This document shows, piece by piece, positions 10,316 to 23,193 of a stretch of 64,000 bases of DNA (the stretch's first letter is position 1; every line of letters starts with the position of its first letter). Made by a program: the position numbers and the translations under genes. Location of the stretch: NCBI GenBank assembly GCA_033782935.1, contig JAWQEG010000259.1, positions 4,194,001 to 4,258,000 of the forward strand, written 5' to 3'. The notes under the pieces are model-generated. The model had not been told where the DNA came from. It ran no database searches and saw only the letters and a program-made list of their open reading frames with translations. The DNA is from Petrolisthes cinctipes. Taxonomy: Eukaryota; Arthropoda; Malacostraca; Decapoda; Porcellanidae.

Positions 10316-12963
10316 TTAGCATGTTTTTAGCCTATATTTTGAAAATATTCTAGCACTGAGTAGGCATGTACAGATTGCTTCTGGGACCCCAAAATATTGA
10401 ATTTTCGAGTGTTTTGAGCCTGAATTTGAGATATAAACGGGTACAGAAGATACATGCACATATTGACTTTGGGCACCAAAAATATCGATTTTCAGCATGT
10501 TTTTGGCCTGTATTTTGAAAATACTCTATCACGGAGTAGGCATGTACAGATACCTTCTGGGACCTCTAAATATCGAATTTTCGGGTGTTTTGGGACTGAA
10601 TTTGAGATATCGATTTTTTGGCACCTAAAATGTCGATTTTTAGCATGTTTTTAGCCTATATTTTGAAAATATTCTAGCACTGTGTAGGCATGTACAAATT
10701 GCTTCTGGGACCCCAAAATATTGAATTTTCGGGTGTTTTGAGCCTGAATTTGAGATATAAACGGGTACAGAAGATACATGCATTGACTTTGGGCATCTAA
10801 AATATCGATTTTCAGCATGTTTTGGGCCTGTATTTTGAAAATACTCTAACACTGAGTAGGCATGTACAGATTGCTTCTGGGACCCCAAAATATTGAATTT
10901 TCGGGTGTTTTGAGCCTGAATTTGAGATATAAACGGGTACTGAAGATGCATACACCAATCGACTTTTGTGCACCTAAAAGATCGATTTTCAGTATGTTTT
11001 GAGCATGTAATTTGAAAATACTCTAACACGGAGTAAGCATGTACAGATCGCTTCTGGGACCCCTAAATATCGAATTTTCAGGTGTTTTGGGACTGAATTT
11101 GAGATATCGACTTTTTGGCACATAAAAGATCGATTTTTAGCATGTTTTTAGCCTATATTTTGAAAATATTCTAGCACTGAGTAGGCATGTACAGATTGCT
11201 TCTGGGACCCCAAAATATTGAATTTTCGGGTGTTTTGAGCCTGAATTTGAGATATAAACGGGTACAGAAGATACATGCACATATTGACTTTGGGCACCAA
11301 AAATATCGATTTTCAGCATGTTTTGGGCCTGTATTTTGAAAATACTCTAACACTGAGTAGGCATGTACAGATTGCTTCTGGAACCCCAAAATATTGAATT
11401 TTCGGGTGTTTTGAGCCTGAATTTGAGATATAAACGGGTACTGAAGATGCATGCACATATCGACTTTTGTGCACCTAAAAGATCGATTTTCAGTATGTTT
11501 TGAGCATGTATTTTGAAAATACTCTAACGCGGAGTAGGCATGTACAGATCGCTTCTGGGACCCCTAAATATCGAATTTTCGGGTGTTTTGGGACTGAATT
11601 TGAGATATCGACTTTTTGGCACCTAAAAGATCGATTTTTAGCATGTTTTTAGCCTAAATTTTGAAAATATTCTTGCACTGAGTAGGCATGTACAGATTGC
11701 TTCTGGGACCCCAAAATATTGAATTTTCTGATGTTTTGAGCCTGAATTTGAGATATAAACGGGTACAGAAGATACATGCACATATTGACTTTGGGCATCT
11801 AAAATATCGATTTTCAGCATGTTTTGGGCCTGTATTTTGAAAATACTCTAACACGGAGTAGGCATGTACAGATACCTTCTAGGACCTCTAAATATCGAAT
11901 TTTCGGGTGTTTTGGGACTGAATTTGAGATATCGATTTTTTGACACCTAAAATGTCGATTTTTAGCATGTTTTTAGCCTATATTTTGAAAATATTCTAGC
12001 ACTGTTTAGGCATGTACAGATTGCTTCTGGGACCCCAAAATATTGAATTTTCGGGTGTTTTGAGCCTGAATTTGAGATATAAACGGGTACAGAAGATACA
12101 TGCACATATTGACTTTGGGCACCTAAAATATCGATTTTCAGCATGTTTTGGGCCTGTATTTTGAAAATACTCTAACACGGAGTAGGCATGTACAGATCGC
12201 TTCTGGGACCCCAAAATATTGAATTTTCGGGTGTTTTGAGCCTGAATTTGAGATATAAACGGGTACTGAAGATGCATGCACATATCGACTTTTGTGCACC
12301 TAAAAGATCGATTTTCAGTATGTTTTGAGCATGTATTTTGAAAATACTCTAACACGGAGTAGGCATGTACAGATCGCTTCTGGGACCCCTAAATATCGAA
12401 TTTTCGGGTGTTTTGGGACTGAATTTGAGATATCGACTTTTTGGAGCCTAAAAGATCGATTTTTAGCATGTTTTTAGCCTATATTTTGAAAATATTCTAG
12501 CACTGAGTAGGCATGTACAGATTGCTTCTGGGACCCCAAAATATTGAATTTTCGGGTGTTTTGAGCCTGAATTTGAGATATAAACGGGTACAGAAGATAC
12601 ATGCACATATTGACTTTGGGCATCTAAAATATCGATTTTTAGCATGTTTTGGGCCTGTATTTTGAAAATACTCTAACACTGAGTAGGCATGTACAGATTG
12701 CTTCTGGGACCCCAAAATATTGAATTTTCGGGTGTTTTGAGCCAGAATTTGAGATATAAACGGGTACTGAAGATGCATACACATATCGACTTTAGTGCAC
12801 CTAAAAGATCGATTTTCGGTATGTTTTGAGCATGTATTTTGAAAATACTCTAACACGGAGTAGGCATGTACAGATTGCTTCTGGGACCCCTAAATATCGA
12901 ATTTTCGGGTGTTTTGGGACTGAATTTGAGATATCGACTTTTTGGCACTTAAAAGATCGATTT
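10316..12963. repeat. Super-HOR variant, 2648 bp
   Basis: Unit starts are 10316, 10640, 11137, 11638, 11962 and 12463, with lengths of 324, 497, 501, 324, 501 and 501. Against the 2147-bp form, the middle 324-bp unit is replaced by a 501+324 pair like that at 4194-5018. It keeps the 4-bp deletion in the 497-bp unit and has a private GCATACACCAATCG near 10950. Confidence 0.9.
10776..10784. other. 4-bp deletion marker, copy 3
   Basis: This is the same lesion, 2147 bp from copy 2, in the 497-bp unit starting at 10640. Confidence 0.9.
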
Positions 12964-15900
12964 TTAGCATGTTTTTAGCCTATATTTTGAAAATATTCTA
13001 GCACTGAGTAGGCATGTACAGATTGCTTCTGGGACCCCAAAATATTGAATTTTCGAGTGTTTTGAGCCTGAATTTGAGATATAAACGGGTACAGAAGATA
13101 CATGCACATATTGACTTTGGGCACCAAAAATATCGATTTTCAGCATGTTTTGGGCCTGTATTTTGAAAATACTCTAACACGCAGTAGGCATGTACAGATA
13201 CCTTCTGGGACCTCTAAATATCGAATTTTCGGGTGTTTTGGGACTGAATTTGAGATATCGATTTGTTGACACCTAAAATGTCGATTTTTAGCATGTTTTT
13301 AGCCTATATTTTGAAAATATTCTAGCACTGTGTAGGCATGTACAGATTGCTTCTGGGACCCCAAAATATTGAATTTTCGGGTGTTTTGAGCCTGAATTTG
13401 AGATATAAACGGGTACAGAAAATACATGCACATATTGACTTTGGGCATCTAAAATATCGATTTTCAGCATGTTTTGGGCCTGTATTTTGAAAATACTCTA
13501 ACACGGAGTAGGCATGTACAGATCGCTTCTGGGACCCCAAAATATCGAATTTTCGGGTGTTTTGAGCCTGAATTTGAGATATAAACGGGTACTGAAGATG
13601 CATGCACATATCGACTTTTGTGCACCTAAAAGATCGATTTTCAGTATGTTTTGAGCATGTATTTTGAAAATACTCTAACACGGAGTAGGCATGTACAGAT
13701 CGCTTCTGGGACCCCTAAATATCGAATTTTCGGGTGTTTTGGGACTGAATTTGAGATATCGACTTTTTGGCACCTAAAAGATCGATTTTTAGCATGTTTT
13801 TAGCCTATATTTTGAAAATATTCTAGCACTGAGTAGGCATGTACAGATTGCTTCTGGGACCCCAAAATATTGAATTTTCGGGTGTTTTGAGCCTGAATTT
13901 GAGATATAAACGGGTACAGAAGATACATGCACATATTGACTTTGGGCACCAAAAATATCGATTTTCAGCATGTTTTGGGCCTGAATTTTGAAAATACTCT
14001 AGCACGGAGTAGGCATGTACAGATCGCTTCTGGGACCCCAAAATATCGAATTTTCGGGTGTTTAGGGCCAGAATTTGAGATATAAACGGGTACAGAATAT
14101 GCATGCACATATCGACTTTTGGGCACCTAAAAGATCGATTTTCAGTATGTTTTTGGCCTGTATTTTGAAAATACTCTATCACGGAGTAGGCATGTACAGA
14201 TACCTTCTGGGACCTCTAAATAACGAATTTTCGGGTGTTTTGGGACTGAATTTGAGATATCGATTTTTTGGCACCTAAAATGTCGATTTTTAGCATGTTT
14301 TTAGCCTATATTTTGAAAATATTCTAGCACTGTGTAGCCATGTACAAATTGCTTCTGGGACCCCAAAATATTGAATTTTCGGGTGTTTTGAGCCTGAATT
14401 TGAGATATAAACGGGTACAGAAGATACATGCATTGACTTTGGGCATCTAAAATATCGATTTTCAGCATGTTTTGGGCCTGTATTTTGAAAATACTCTAAC
14501 ACTGAGTAGGCATGTACAGATTGCTTCTGGGACCCCAAAATATTGAATTTTCGGGTGTTTTGAGCCTGAATTTGAGATATAAACGGGTACTGAAGATGCA
14601 TACACATATCGACTTTTGTGCACCTAAAAGATCGATTTTCAGTATGTTTTGAGCATGTAATTTGAAAATACTCTAACACGGAGTAGGCATGTACAGATCG
14701 CTTCTGGGACCCCTAAATATCGAATTTTCAGGTGTTTTGGGACTGAATTTGAGATATCGACTTTTTGGCACATAAAAGATCGATTTTTAGCATGTTTTTA
14801 ACCTATATTTTGAAAATATTCTAGCACTGAGTAGGCATGTACAGATTGCTTCTGGGACCCCAAAATATTGAATTTTCGGGTGTTTTGAGCCTGAATTTGA
14901 GATATAAACGGGTACAGAAGATGCATGCACATATTGACTTTGGGCACCAAAAATATCGATTTTCAGCATGTTTTGGGCCTGTATTTTGAAAATACTCTAA
15001 CACTGAGTAGGCATGTACAGATTGCTTCTGGAACCCAAAAATATTGAATTTTCGGGTGTTTTGAGCCTGAATTTGAGATATAAACGGGTACTGAAGATGC
15101 ATGCACATATCGACTTTTGTGCACCTAAAAGATCGATTTTCAGTATGTTTTGAGCATGTATTTTGAAAATACTCTAACGCGGAGTAGGCATGTACAGATC
15201 GCTTCTGGGACCCCTAAATATCGAATTTTCGGGTGTTTTGGGACTGAATTTGAGATATCGACTTTTTGGCACCTAAAAGATCGATTTTTAGCATGTTTTT
15301 AGCCTAAATTTTGAAAATATTCTTGCACTGAGTAGGCATGTACAGATTGCTTCTGGGACCCCAAAATATTGAATTTTCTGATGTTTTGAGCCTGAATTTG
15401 AGATATAAACGGGTACAGAAGATACATGCACATATTGACTTTGGGCATCTAAAATATCGATTTTCAGTATGTTTTGGGCCTGTATTTTGAAAATACTCTA
15501 ACACGGAGTAGGCATGTACAGATACCTTCTAGGACCTCTAAATATCGAATTTTCGGGTGTTTTGGGACTGAATTTGAGATATCGATTTTTTGACACCTAA
15601 AATGTCGATTTTTAGCATGTTTTTAGCCTATATTTTGAAAATATTCTAGCACTGTTTAGGCATGTACAGATTGCTTCTGGGACCCCAAAATATTGAATTT
15701 TCGGGTGTTTTGAGCCTGAATTTGAGATATAAACGGGTACAGAAGATACATGCACATATTGACTTTGGGCACCTAAAATATCGATTTTCAGCATGTTTTG
15801 GGCCTGTATTTTGAAAATACTCTAACACGGAGTAGGCATGTACAGATCGCTTCTGGGACCCCAAAATATTGAATTTTCGGGTGTTTTGAGCCTGAATTTG

Positions 15901-16614
15901 AGATATAAACGGGTACTGAAGATGCATGCACATATCGACTTTTGTGCACCTAAAAGCTCGATTTTCAGTATGTTTTGAGCATGTATTTTGAAAATACTCT
16001 AACACGGAGTAGGCATGTACAGATCGCTTCTGGGACCCCTAAATATCGAATTTTCGGGTGTTTTGGGACTGAATTTGAGATATCGACTTTTTGGCACCTA
16101 AAAGATCGATTTTTAGCATGTTTTTAGCCTATATTTTGAAAATATTCTAGCACTGAGTAGGCATGTACAGATTGCTTCTGGGACCCCAAAATATTGAATT
16201 TTCGGGTGTTTTGAGCCTGAATTTGAGATATAAACGGGTACAGAAGATACATGCACATATTGACTTTGGGCATCTAAAATATCGATTATTAGCATGTTTT
16301 GGGCCTGTATTTTGAAAATACTCTAACACGGAGTAGGCATGTACATATTGCTTCTGGGACCCCAAAATATTGAATTTTCGGGGTTTTTTGAGCCTGAATT
16401 TGAGATATAAACGGGTACTGAAGATGCATACACATATCGACTTTAGTGCACCTAAAAGATCGATTTTCGGTATGTTTTGAGCATGTATTTTGAAAATACT
16501 CTAACACGGAGTAGGCATGTACAGATTGCTTCTGGGACCCCTAAATATCGAATTTTCGGGTGTTTTGGGACTGAATTTGAGATATCGACTTTTTGGCACC
16601 TAAAAGATCGATTT
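12964..16614. repeat. Super-HOR variant, 3651 bp
   Basis: Unit starts are 12964, 13288, 13789, 14290, 14787, 15288, 15612 and 16113, with lengths of 324, 501, 501, 497, 501, 324, 501 and 502. The part 14290-16614 matches 10640-12963 in order and content. Two 501-bp units (13288, 13789) are inserted before it. A run of T near 16385 (GGGTTTTTTGAG) marks the 502-bp unit. Confidence 0.88.
14426..14434. other. 4-bp deletion marker, copy 4
   Basis: This is the same lesion, 3650 bp from copy 3, in the 497-bp unit starting at 14290. The larger offset reflects the extra units in this variant. Confidence 0.9.
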
Positions 16615-18266
16615 TTAGCATGTTTTTAGCCTATATTTTGAAAATATTCTAGCACTGAGTAGGCATGTACAGATTGCTTCTGGGACCCCAAAATATTGAA
16701 TTTTCGAGTGTTTTGAGCCTGAATTTGAGATATAAACGGGTACAGAAGATACATGCACATATTGACTTTGGGCACCAAAAATATCGATTTTCAGCATGTT
16801 TTGGGCCTGTATTTTGAAAATACTCTAACACGGAGTAGGCATGTACAGATACCTTCTGGGACCTCTAAATATCGAATTTTCGGGTGTTTTGGGACTGAAT
16901 TTGAGATATCGACTTTTTGGCACATAAAAGATCGATTTTTAGCATGTTTTTAACCTATATTTTGAAAATATTCTAGCACTGAGTAGGCATGTACAGATTG
17001 CTTCTGGGACCCCAAAATATTGAATTTTCGGGTGTTTTGAGCCTGAATTTGAGATATAAACGGGTACAGAAGATACATGCACATATTGACTTTGGGCACC
17101 AAAAATATCGATTTTCAGCATGTTTTGGGCCTGTATTTTGAAAATACTCTAACACTGAGTAGGCATGTACAGATTGCTTCTGGAACCCCAAAATATTGAA
17201 TTTTCGGGTGTTTTGAGCCTGAATTTGAGATATAAACGGGTACTGAAGATGCATGCACATATCGACTTTTGTGCACCTAAAAGATCGATTTTCAGTATGT
17301 TTTGAGCATGTATTTTGAAAATACTCTAACGCGGAGTAGGCATGTACAGATCGCTTCTGGGACCCCTAAATATCGAATTTTCGGGTGTTTTGGGACTGAA
17401 TTTGAGATATCGACTTTTTGGCATCTAAAAGATCGATTTTTAGCATGTTTTTAGCCTAAATTTTGAAAATATTCTTGCACTGAGTAGGCATGTACAGATT
17501 GCTTCTGGGACCCCAAAATATTGAATTTTCTGATGTTTTGAGCCTGAATTTGAGATATAAACGGGTACAGAAGATACATGCACATATTGACTTTGGGCAT
17601 CTAAAATATCGATTTTCAGCATGTTTTGGGCCTGTATTTTGAAAATACTCTAACACGGAGTAGGCATGTACAGATACCTTCTAGGACCTCTAAATATCGA
17701 ATTTTCGGGTGTTTTGGGACTGAATTTGAGATATCGATTTTTTGACACCTAAAATGTCGATTTTTAGCATGTTTTTAGCCTATATTTTGAAAATATTCTA
17801 GCACTGTTTAGGCATGTACAGATTGCTTCTGGGACCCCAAAATATTGAATTTTCGGGTGTTTTGAGCCTGAATTTGAGATATAAACGGGTACAGAAGATA
17901 CATGCACATATTGACTTTGGGCACCTAAAATATCGATTTTCAGCATGTTTTGGGCCTGTATTTTGAAAATACTCTAACACGGAGTAGGCATGTACAGATT
18001 GCTTCTGGGACCCCAAAATATTGAATTTTCGGGTGTTTTGAGCCTGAATTTGAGATATAAACGGGTACAGAAGATGCATGCACATTTTTCTACTTTTGTG
18101 CACCAAAAATATCGATTTTCAGCATGTTTTGGGCCTGAATTTTGAAAATACTCTAACACGGAGTAGGCATGTACAGATCGCTTCTGGGACCCCAAAATAT
18201 CGAATTTTCGGGTGTTTTGGGACTGAATTTGAGATATCGACTTTTTGGCACCTAAAAGATCGATTT
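16615..18266. repeat. Truncated super-HOR variant at the block edge
   Basis: Unit starts are 16615, 16939, 17440 and 17764, with lengths of 324, 501, 324 and 503. The order matches the 11137-12462 and 14787-16112 regions, but the 497-bp unit is absent. The last unit carries a unique insertion near 18086, and the sequence family changes after 18266. Confidence 0.88.
18086..18091. other. Unique base replacement adding 2 bp in B monomer
   Basis: CACAT-TTTTCT-ACTTTTGTG replaces the usual CACAT-ATCG-ACTTTTGTG. It appears only once in the window and lies about 180 bp before the change of repeat family at 18267. Confidence 0.85.
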
Positions 18267-19240
18267 TTAGCATGTTTTTAGCCTGTATTTTGAAAATACT
18301 CTAACACTGAGTAGGCATGTACAGATTGCTTCTGGGACCCCAAAATATTGAATTTTCGGGTGTTTTGAGCCTGAATTTGAGATATAAACGGGTACTGAAG
18401 ATGCATGCACATATCGACTTTTGTGCACCTAAAAGATCGATTTTCAGTATGTTTTGAGCATGTATTTTGAAAATACTCTAACACGGAGTAGGCATGTACA
18501 GATCGCTTCTGGGACCCCTAAATATCGAATTTTCGGGTGTTTTGGGACTGAATTTGAGATATCGACTTTTTGGCAACTAAAAGATCGATTTTTAGCATGT
18601 TTTTAGCCTATATTTTGAAAATATTCTAGCACTGAGTAGGCATGTACAGATTGCTTCTGGGACCCCAAAATATTGAATTTTCGGGTGTTTTGAGCCTGAA
18701 TTTGAGATATAAACGGGTACTGAAGATGCATGCACATATCGACTTTTGTGCACCTAAAAGATCGATTTTCAGTATGTTTTGAGCATGTATTTTGAAAATA
18801 CTCTAACACGGAGTAGGCATGTACAGATCGCTTCTGGGACCCCTAAATATCGAATTTTCGGGTGTTTTGGGACTGAATTTGAGATATCGACTTTTTGGCA
18901 CCTAAAAGATCGATTTTTAGCATGTTTTTAGCCTATATTTTGAAAATATTCTAGCACTGAGTAGGCATGTACAGATTGCTTCTGGGACCCCAAAATATTG
19001 AATTTTCGGGTGTTTTGAGCCTGATTTTGAGATATAAACGGGTACAGAAGATACATGCACATATTGACTTTGGGAACCAAAAATATCGATTTTCAGCATG
19101 TATTGGGCCTTAATTTTGAAAATACTCTAACACAGAGTAGGCATGTACAGATCGCTTCTGGGACCCCAAAATATCGAATTTTCGGGTGTTTAGGGCCAGA
19201 ATTTGAGATATCGACTTTTTGGCACCTAAAAGATCGATTT
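18267..19240. repeat. 974-bp tandem duplication, copy 1
   Basis: Unit starts are 18267, 18592 and 18917, with lengths of 325, 325 and 324. These are B1-like or chimeric full-length monomers alternating with C, followed by an A and a B-front/C-back chimera. Private markers shared with copy 2 are GGCAACTAAAAG, CCTGATTTTGAG, GGGAACCAAAAAT and CATGTATTGGGCC. Confidence 0.92.
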
Positions 19241-20214
19241 TTAGCATGTTTTTAGCCTGTATTTTGAAAATACTCTAACACTGAGTAGGCATGTACAGAT
19301 TGCTTCTGGGACCCCAAAATATTGAATTTTCGGGTGTTTTGAGCCTGAATTTGAGATATAAACGGGTACTGAAGATGCATGCACATATCGACTTTTGTGC
19401 ACCTAAAAGATCGATTTTCAGTATGTTTTGAGCATGTATTTTGAAAATACTCTAACACGGAGTAGGCATGTACAGATCGCTTCTGGGACCCCTAAATATC
19501 GAATTTTCGGGTGTTTTGGGACTGAATTTGAGATATCGACTTTTTGGCAACTAAAAGATCGATTTTTAGCATGTTTTTAGCCTATATTTTGAAAATATTC
19601 TAGCACTGAGTAGGCATGTACAGATTGCTTCTGGGACCCCAAAATATTGAATTTTCGGGTGTTTTGAGCCTGAATTTGAGATATAAACGGGTACTGAAGA
19701 TGCATGCACATATCGACTTTTGTGCACCTAAAAGATCGATTTTCAGTATGTTTTGAGCATGTATTTTGAAAATACTCTAACACGGAGTAGGCATGTACAG
19801 ATCGCTTCTGGGACCCCTAAATATCGAATTTTCGGGTGTTTTGGGACTGAATTTGAGATATCGACTTTTTGGCACCTAAAAGATCGATTTTTAGCATGTT
19901 TTTAGCCTATATTTTGAAAATATTCTAGCACTGAGTAGGCATGTACAGATTGCTTCTGGGACCCCAAAATATTGAATTTTCGGGTGTTTTGAGCCTGATT
20001 TTGAGATATAAACGGGTACAGAAGATACATGCACATATTGACTTTGGGAACCAAAAATATCGATTTTCAGCATGTATTGGGCCTTAATTTTGAAAATACT
20101 CTAACACAGAGTAGGCATGTACAGATCGCTTCTGGGACCCCAAAATATCGAATTTTCGGGTGTTTAGGGCCAGAATTTGAGATATAAACGGGTACAGAAG
20201 ATGCATGCACATAT
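19241..20214. repeat. 974-bp tandem duplication, copy 2
   Basis: Unit starts are 19241, 19566 and 19891, at an exact 974-bp offset from copy 1. The copies stop matching inside the last monomer. There copy 1 jumps from GAGATAT to a C tail, while copy 2 continues as a full B2 monomer, which places the crossover near the GAGATAT block. Confidence 0.9.
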
Positions 20215-20391
20215 TGACTTTTGGGCACCTAAAAGATCGATTTTCAGTATGTTTTTGGCCTGTAATTTGAAAATACTCTAACACGGAGTAGGCATGTACA
20301 GATACCTTCTGGGACCTCTAAATATCGAATTTTCGGGTGTTTTGGGACTGAATTTGAGATATCGATTTTTTGACACCTAAAATGTCGATTT
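20215..20391. repeat. Remainder of the 19891 trimer
   Basis: This is the B2 tail and C2 monomer that complete the 501-bp unit beginning at 19891. It contains ordinary satellite sequence only. Confidence 0.85.
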
Positions 20392-21866
20392 TTAGCATGT
20401 TTTTAGCCTATATTTTGAAAATATTCTAGCACTGTGTAGGCATGTACAGATTGCTTCTGGGACCCCAAAATATTGAATTTTCGGGTGTTTTGAGCCTCAA
20501 TTTGAGATATAAACGGGTACTGAAGATGCATGCACATATCGACTTTTGTGCACCTAAAAGATCGATTTTCAGTATGTTTTGAGCATGTATTTTGAAAATA
20601 CTCTAACACGGAGTAGGCATGTACAGATCGCTTCTGGGACCCCTTAATATCGAATTTTCGGGTGTTTTGGGACTGAATTTGAGATATCGACTTTTTGGTA
20701 CCTAAAAGATCGATTTTTAGCATGTTTTTAGCCTATATTTTGAAAATATTCTAGCACTGAGTAGGCATGTACAGATTGCTTCTGGGACCCCAAAATATTG
20801 AATTTTCGGATGTTTTGAGCCTGAATTTGAGATATAAACGGGTACAGAAGATACATGCACATATTGACTTTGGGCATCTAAAATATCGATTTTCAGCATG
20901 TTTTGGGCCTGTATCTTGAAAATACTCTAACACTGAGTAGGCATGTACAGATTGCTTCTGGGACCCCAAAATATCGAATTTCCGGGTGTTTTGGGACTGA
21001 ATTTGAGATATCGACTTTTTGGCACCTAAAAGATCGATTTTTAGCATGTTTTTAGCCTATATTTTGAAAATATTCTAGCACTGTGTAGGCATGTACAGAT
21101 TGCTTCTGGGACCCCAAAATATTGAATTTTCGGGTGTTTTGAGCCTGAATTTGAGATATAAACGGGTACAGAAGATACATGCACATATTGACTTTGGGCA
21201 TCTAAAATATCGATTTTCAGCATGTTTTGGGCCTGTATTTTGAAAATACTCTAACACTGAGTAGGCATGTACAGATTGCTTCTGGGACCCCAAAATATTG
21301 AATTTTCGGGTGTTTTGAGCCTGAATTTGAGATATAAACGGGTACTGAAGATGCATGCACATATCGACTTTTATGCACCTAAAATATCGATTTTCAGTAT
21401 GTTTTGAGCATGTATTTTGAAAATACTCTAACACGGAGTAGGCATGTACAGATCGCTTCTGGGACCCCTAAATATCGAATTTTAGGGTGTTTTGGGACTG
21501 AATTTGAGATATCGACTTTTTGGCACCTAAAAGATCGATTTTTAGCATGTTTTTAGCCTATATTTTGAATATACTCTAACACGGAGTAGGCATGTACAGA
21601 TCGCTTCTGGGACCCCAAAATATCGAATTTTCGGGTGTTTAGGGTCAGAATTTGAGATATAAACGGGTACAGAAGATGCATGCACATATCGACTTTTGGG
21701 CACCTAAAAGATCGATTTTCAGTATGTTTTTGGTCTGTAATTTGAAAATACTCTAACACGTAGTAAGCATGTACAGATACCTTCTGGGACCTCTAAATAT
21801 CGAATTTTCGGGTGTTTTGGGACTGAATTTGAGATATCGATTTTTTGGCACCTAAAATGTCGATTT
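20392..21866. repeat. 1475-bp module, copy 1
   Basis: Unit starts are 20392, 20717, 21041 and 21542, with lengths of 325, 324, 501 and 325. The first unit is an A-front/B1-back chimera plus a C with GACCCCTTAATATCG. The second has TTTTCGGATGTTTTGAG in A and a B1-front/C-back chimera. The last opens with an A head fused to B2 (TTTTGAATATACTC). The 325-324-501/678 order recurs at 21867, 23194, 27174 and 34109. Confidence 0.9.
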
Positions 21867-23193
21867 TTAGCATGTTTTTAGCCTATATTTTGAAAATATT
21901 CTAGCACTGTGTAGGCATGTACAGATTGCTTCTGGGACCCCAAAATATTGAATTTTCGGGTGTTTTGAGCCTGAATTTGAGATATAAACGGGTACTGAAG
22001 ATGCATGCACATATCGAATTTTGTGCACCTAAAAGATCGATTTTCAGTATGTTTTGAGCATGTATTTTGAAAATACTCTAACACGGAGTAGGCATGTACA
22101 GATCGCTTCTGGGACCCCTTAATATCGAATTTTCGGGTGTTATGGGACTGAATTTGAGATATCGACTTTTTGGCACCTAAAAGATCGATTTTTAGCATGT
22201 TTTTAGCCTATATTTTGAAAATATTCTAGCACTGAGTAGGCATGTACAGATTGCTTCTGGGACCCCAAAATATTGAATTTTCGGATGTTTTGAGCCTGAA
22301 TTTGAGATATAAACGGGTACAGAAGATACATGCACATATTGACTTTGGGCATCTAAAATATCGATTTTCAGCATGTTTTGGGCCTGTATTTTGAAAATAC
22401 TCTAACACTGAGTAGGCATGTACAGATTGCTTCTGGGACCCCAAAATATCAAATTTTCGGGTGTTTTGGGACTGAATTTGAGATATCGACTTTTTGGCAC
22501 CTAAAAGATCGATTTTTAGCATGTTTTTAGTCTATATTTTGAAAATATTCTAGCACTGTGTAGGCATGTACAGATTGCTTCTGGGACCCCAAAATATTGA
22601 ATTTTCAGGTGTTTTGAGCCTGAATTTGAGATATAAACGGGTACAGAAGATACATGCACATATTGACTTTGGGCATCTAAAATATCGATTTTCAGCATGT
22701 TTTGGGCCTGTATTTTGAAAATACTCTAACACTGAGTAGGCATGTACAGATTGCTTCTGGGACCCCAAAATATTGAATTTTCGGGTGTTTTGGGCCTGAA
22801 TTTGAGATATAAACGGGTACAGAAGATGCATGCACATATCGACTTTTGTGCACCTAAAAGATCGATTTTCAGTATGTTTTGAGCATGTATTTTGAAAATA
22901 CTCTAACACGGAGTAGGCATGTACAGATCGCTTCTGGGACCCCAAAATATCGAATTTTCGGGTGTTTAGGGTCAGAATTTGAGATATAAACGGGTACAGA
23001 AGATGCATGCACATATCGACTTTTGGGCACCTAAAAGATCGATTTTCAGTATGTTTTTGGCCTGTAATTTGAAAATACTCTAACACGTAGTAAGCATGTA
23101 CAGATACCTTCTGGGACCTCTAAATATCGAATTTTCGGGTGTTTTGGGACTGAATTTGAGATATCGATTTTTTGGCACCTAAAATGTCGATTT
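21867..23193. repeat. 1327-bp module, copy 2
   Basis: Unit starts are 21867, 22192 and 22516, with lengths of 325, 324 and 678. Offsets are 1475 bp from the first copy and 1327 bp to the next. The final unit is A-B-B-C, as if the 501 and 325 units of copy 1 had been joined without the intervening C and A parts. It shares TATCGAATTTTGTGC near 22014 with the 23194 copy. Confidence 0.9.
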
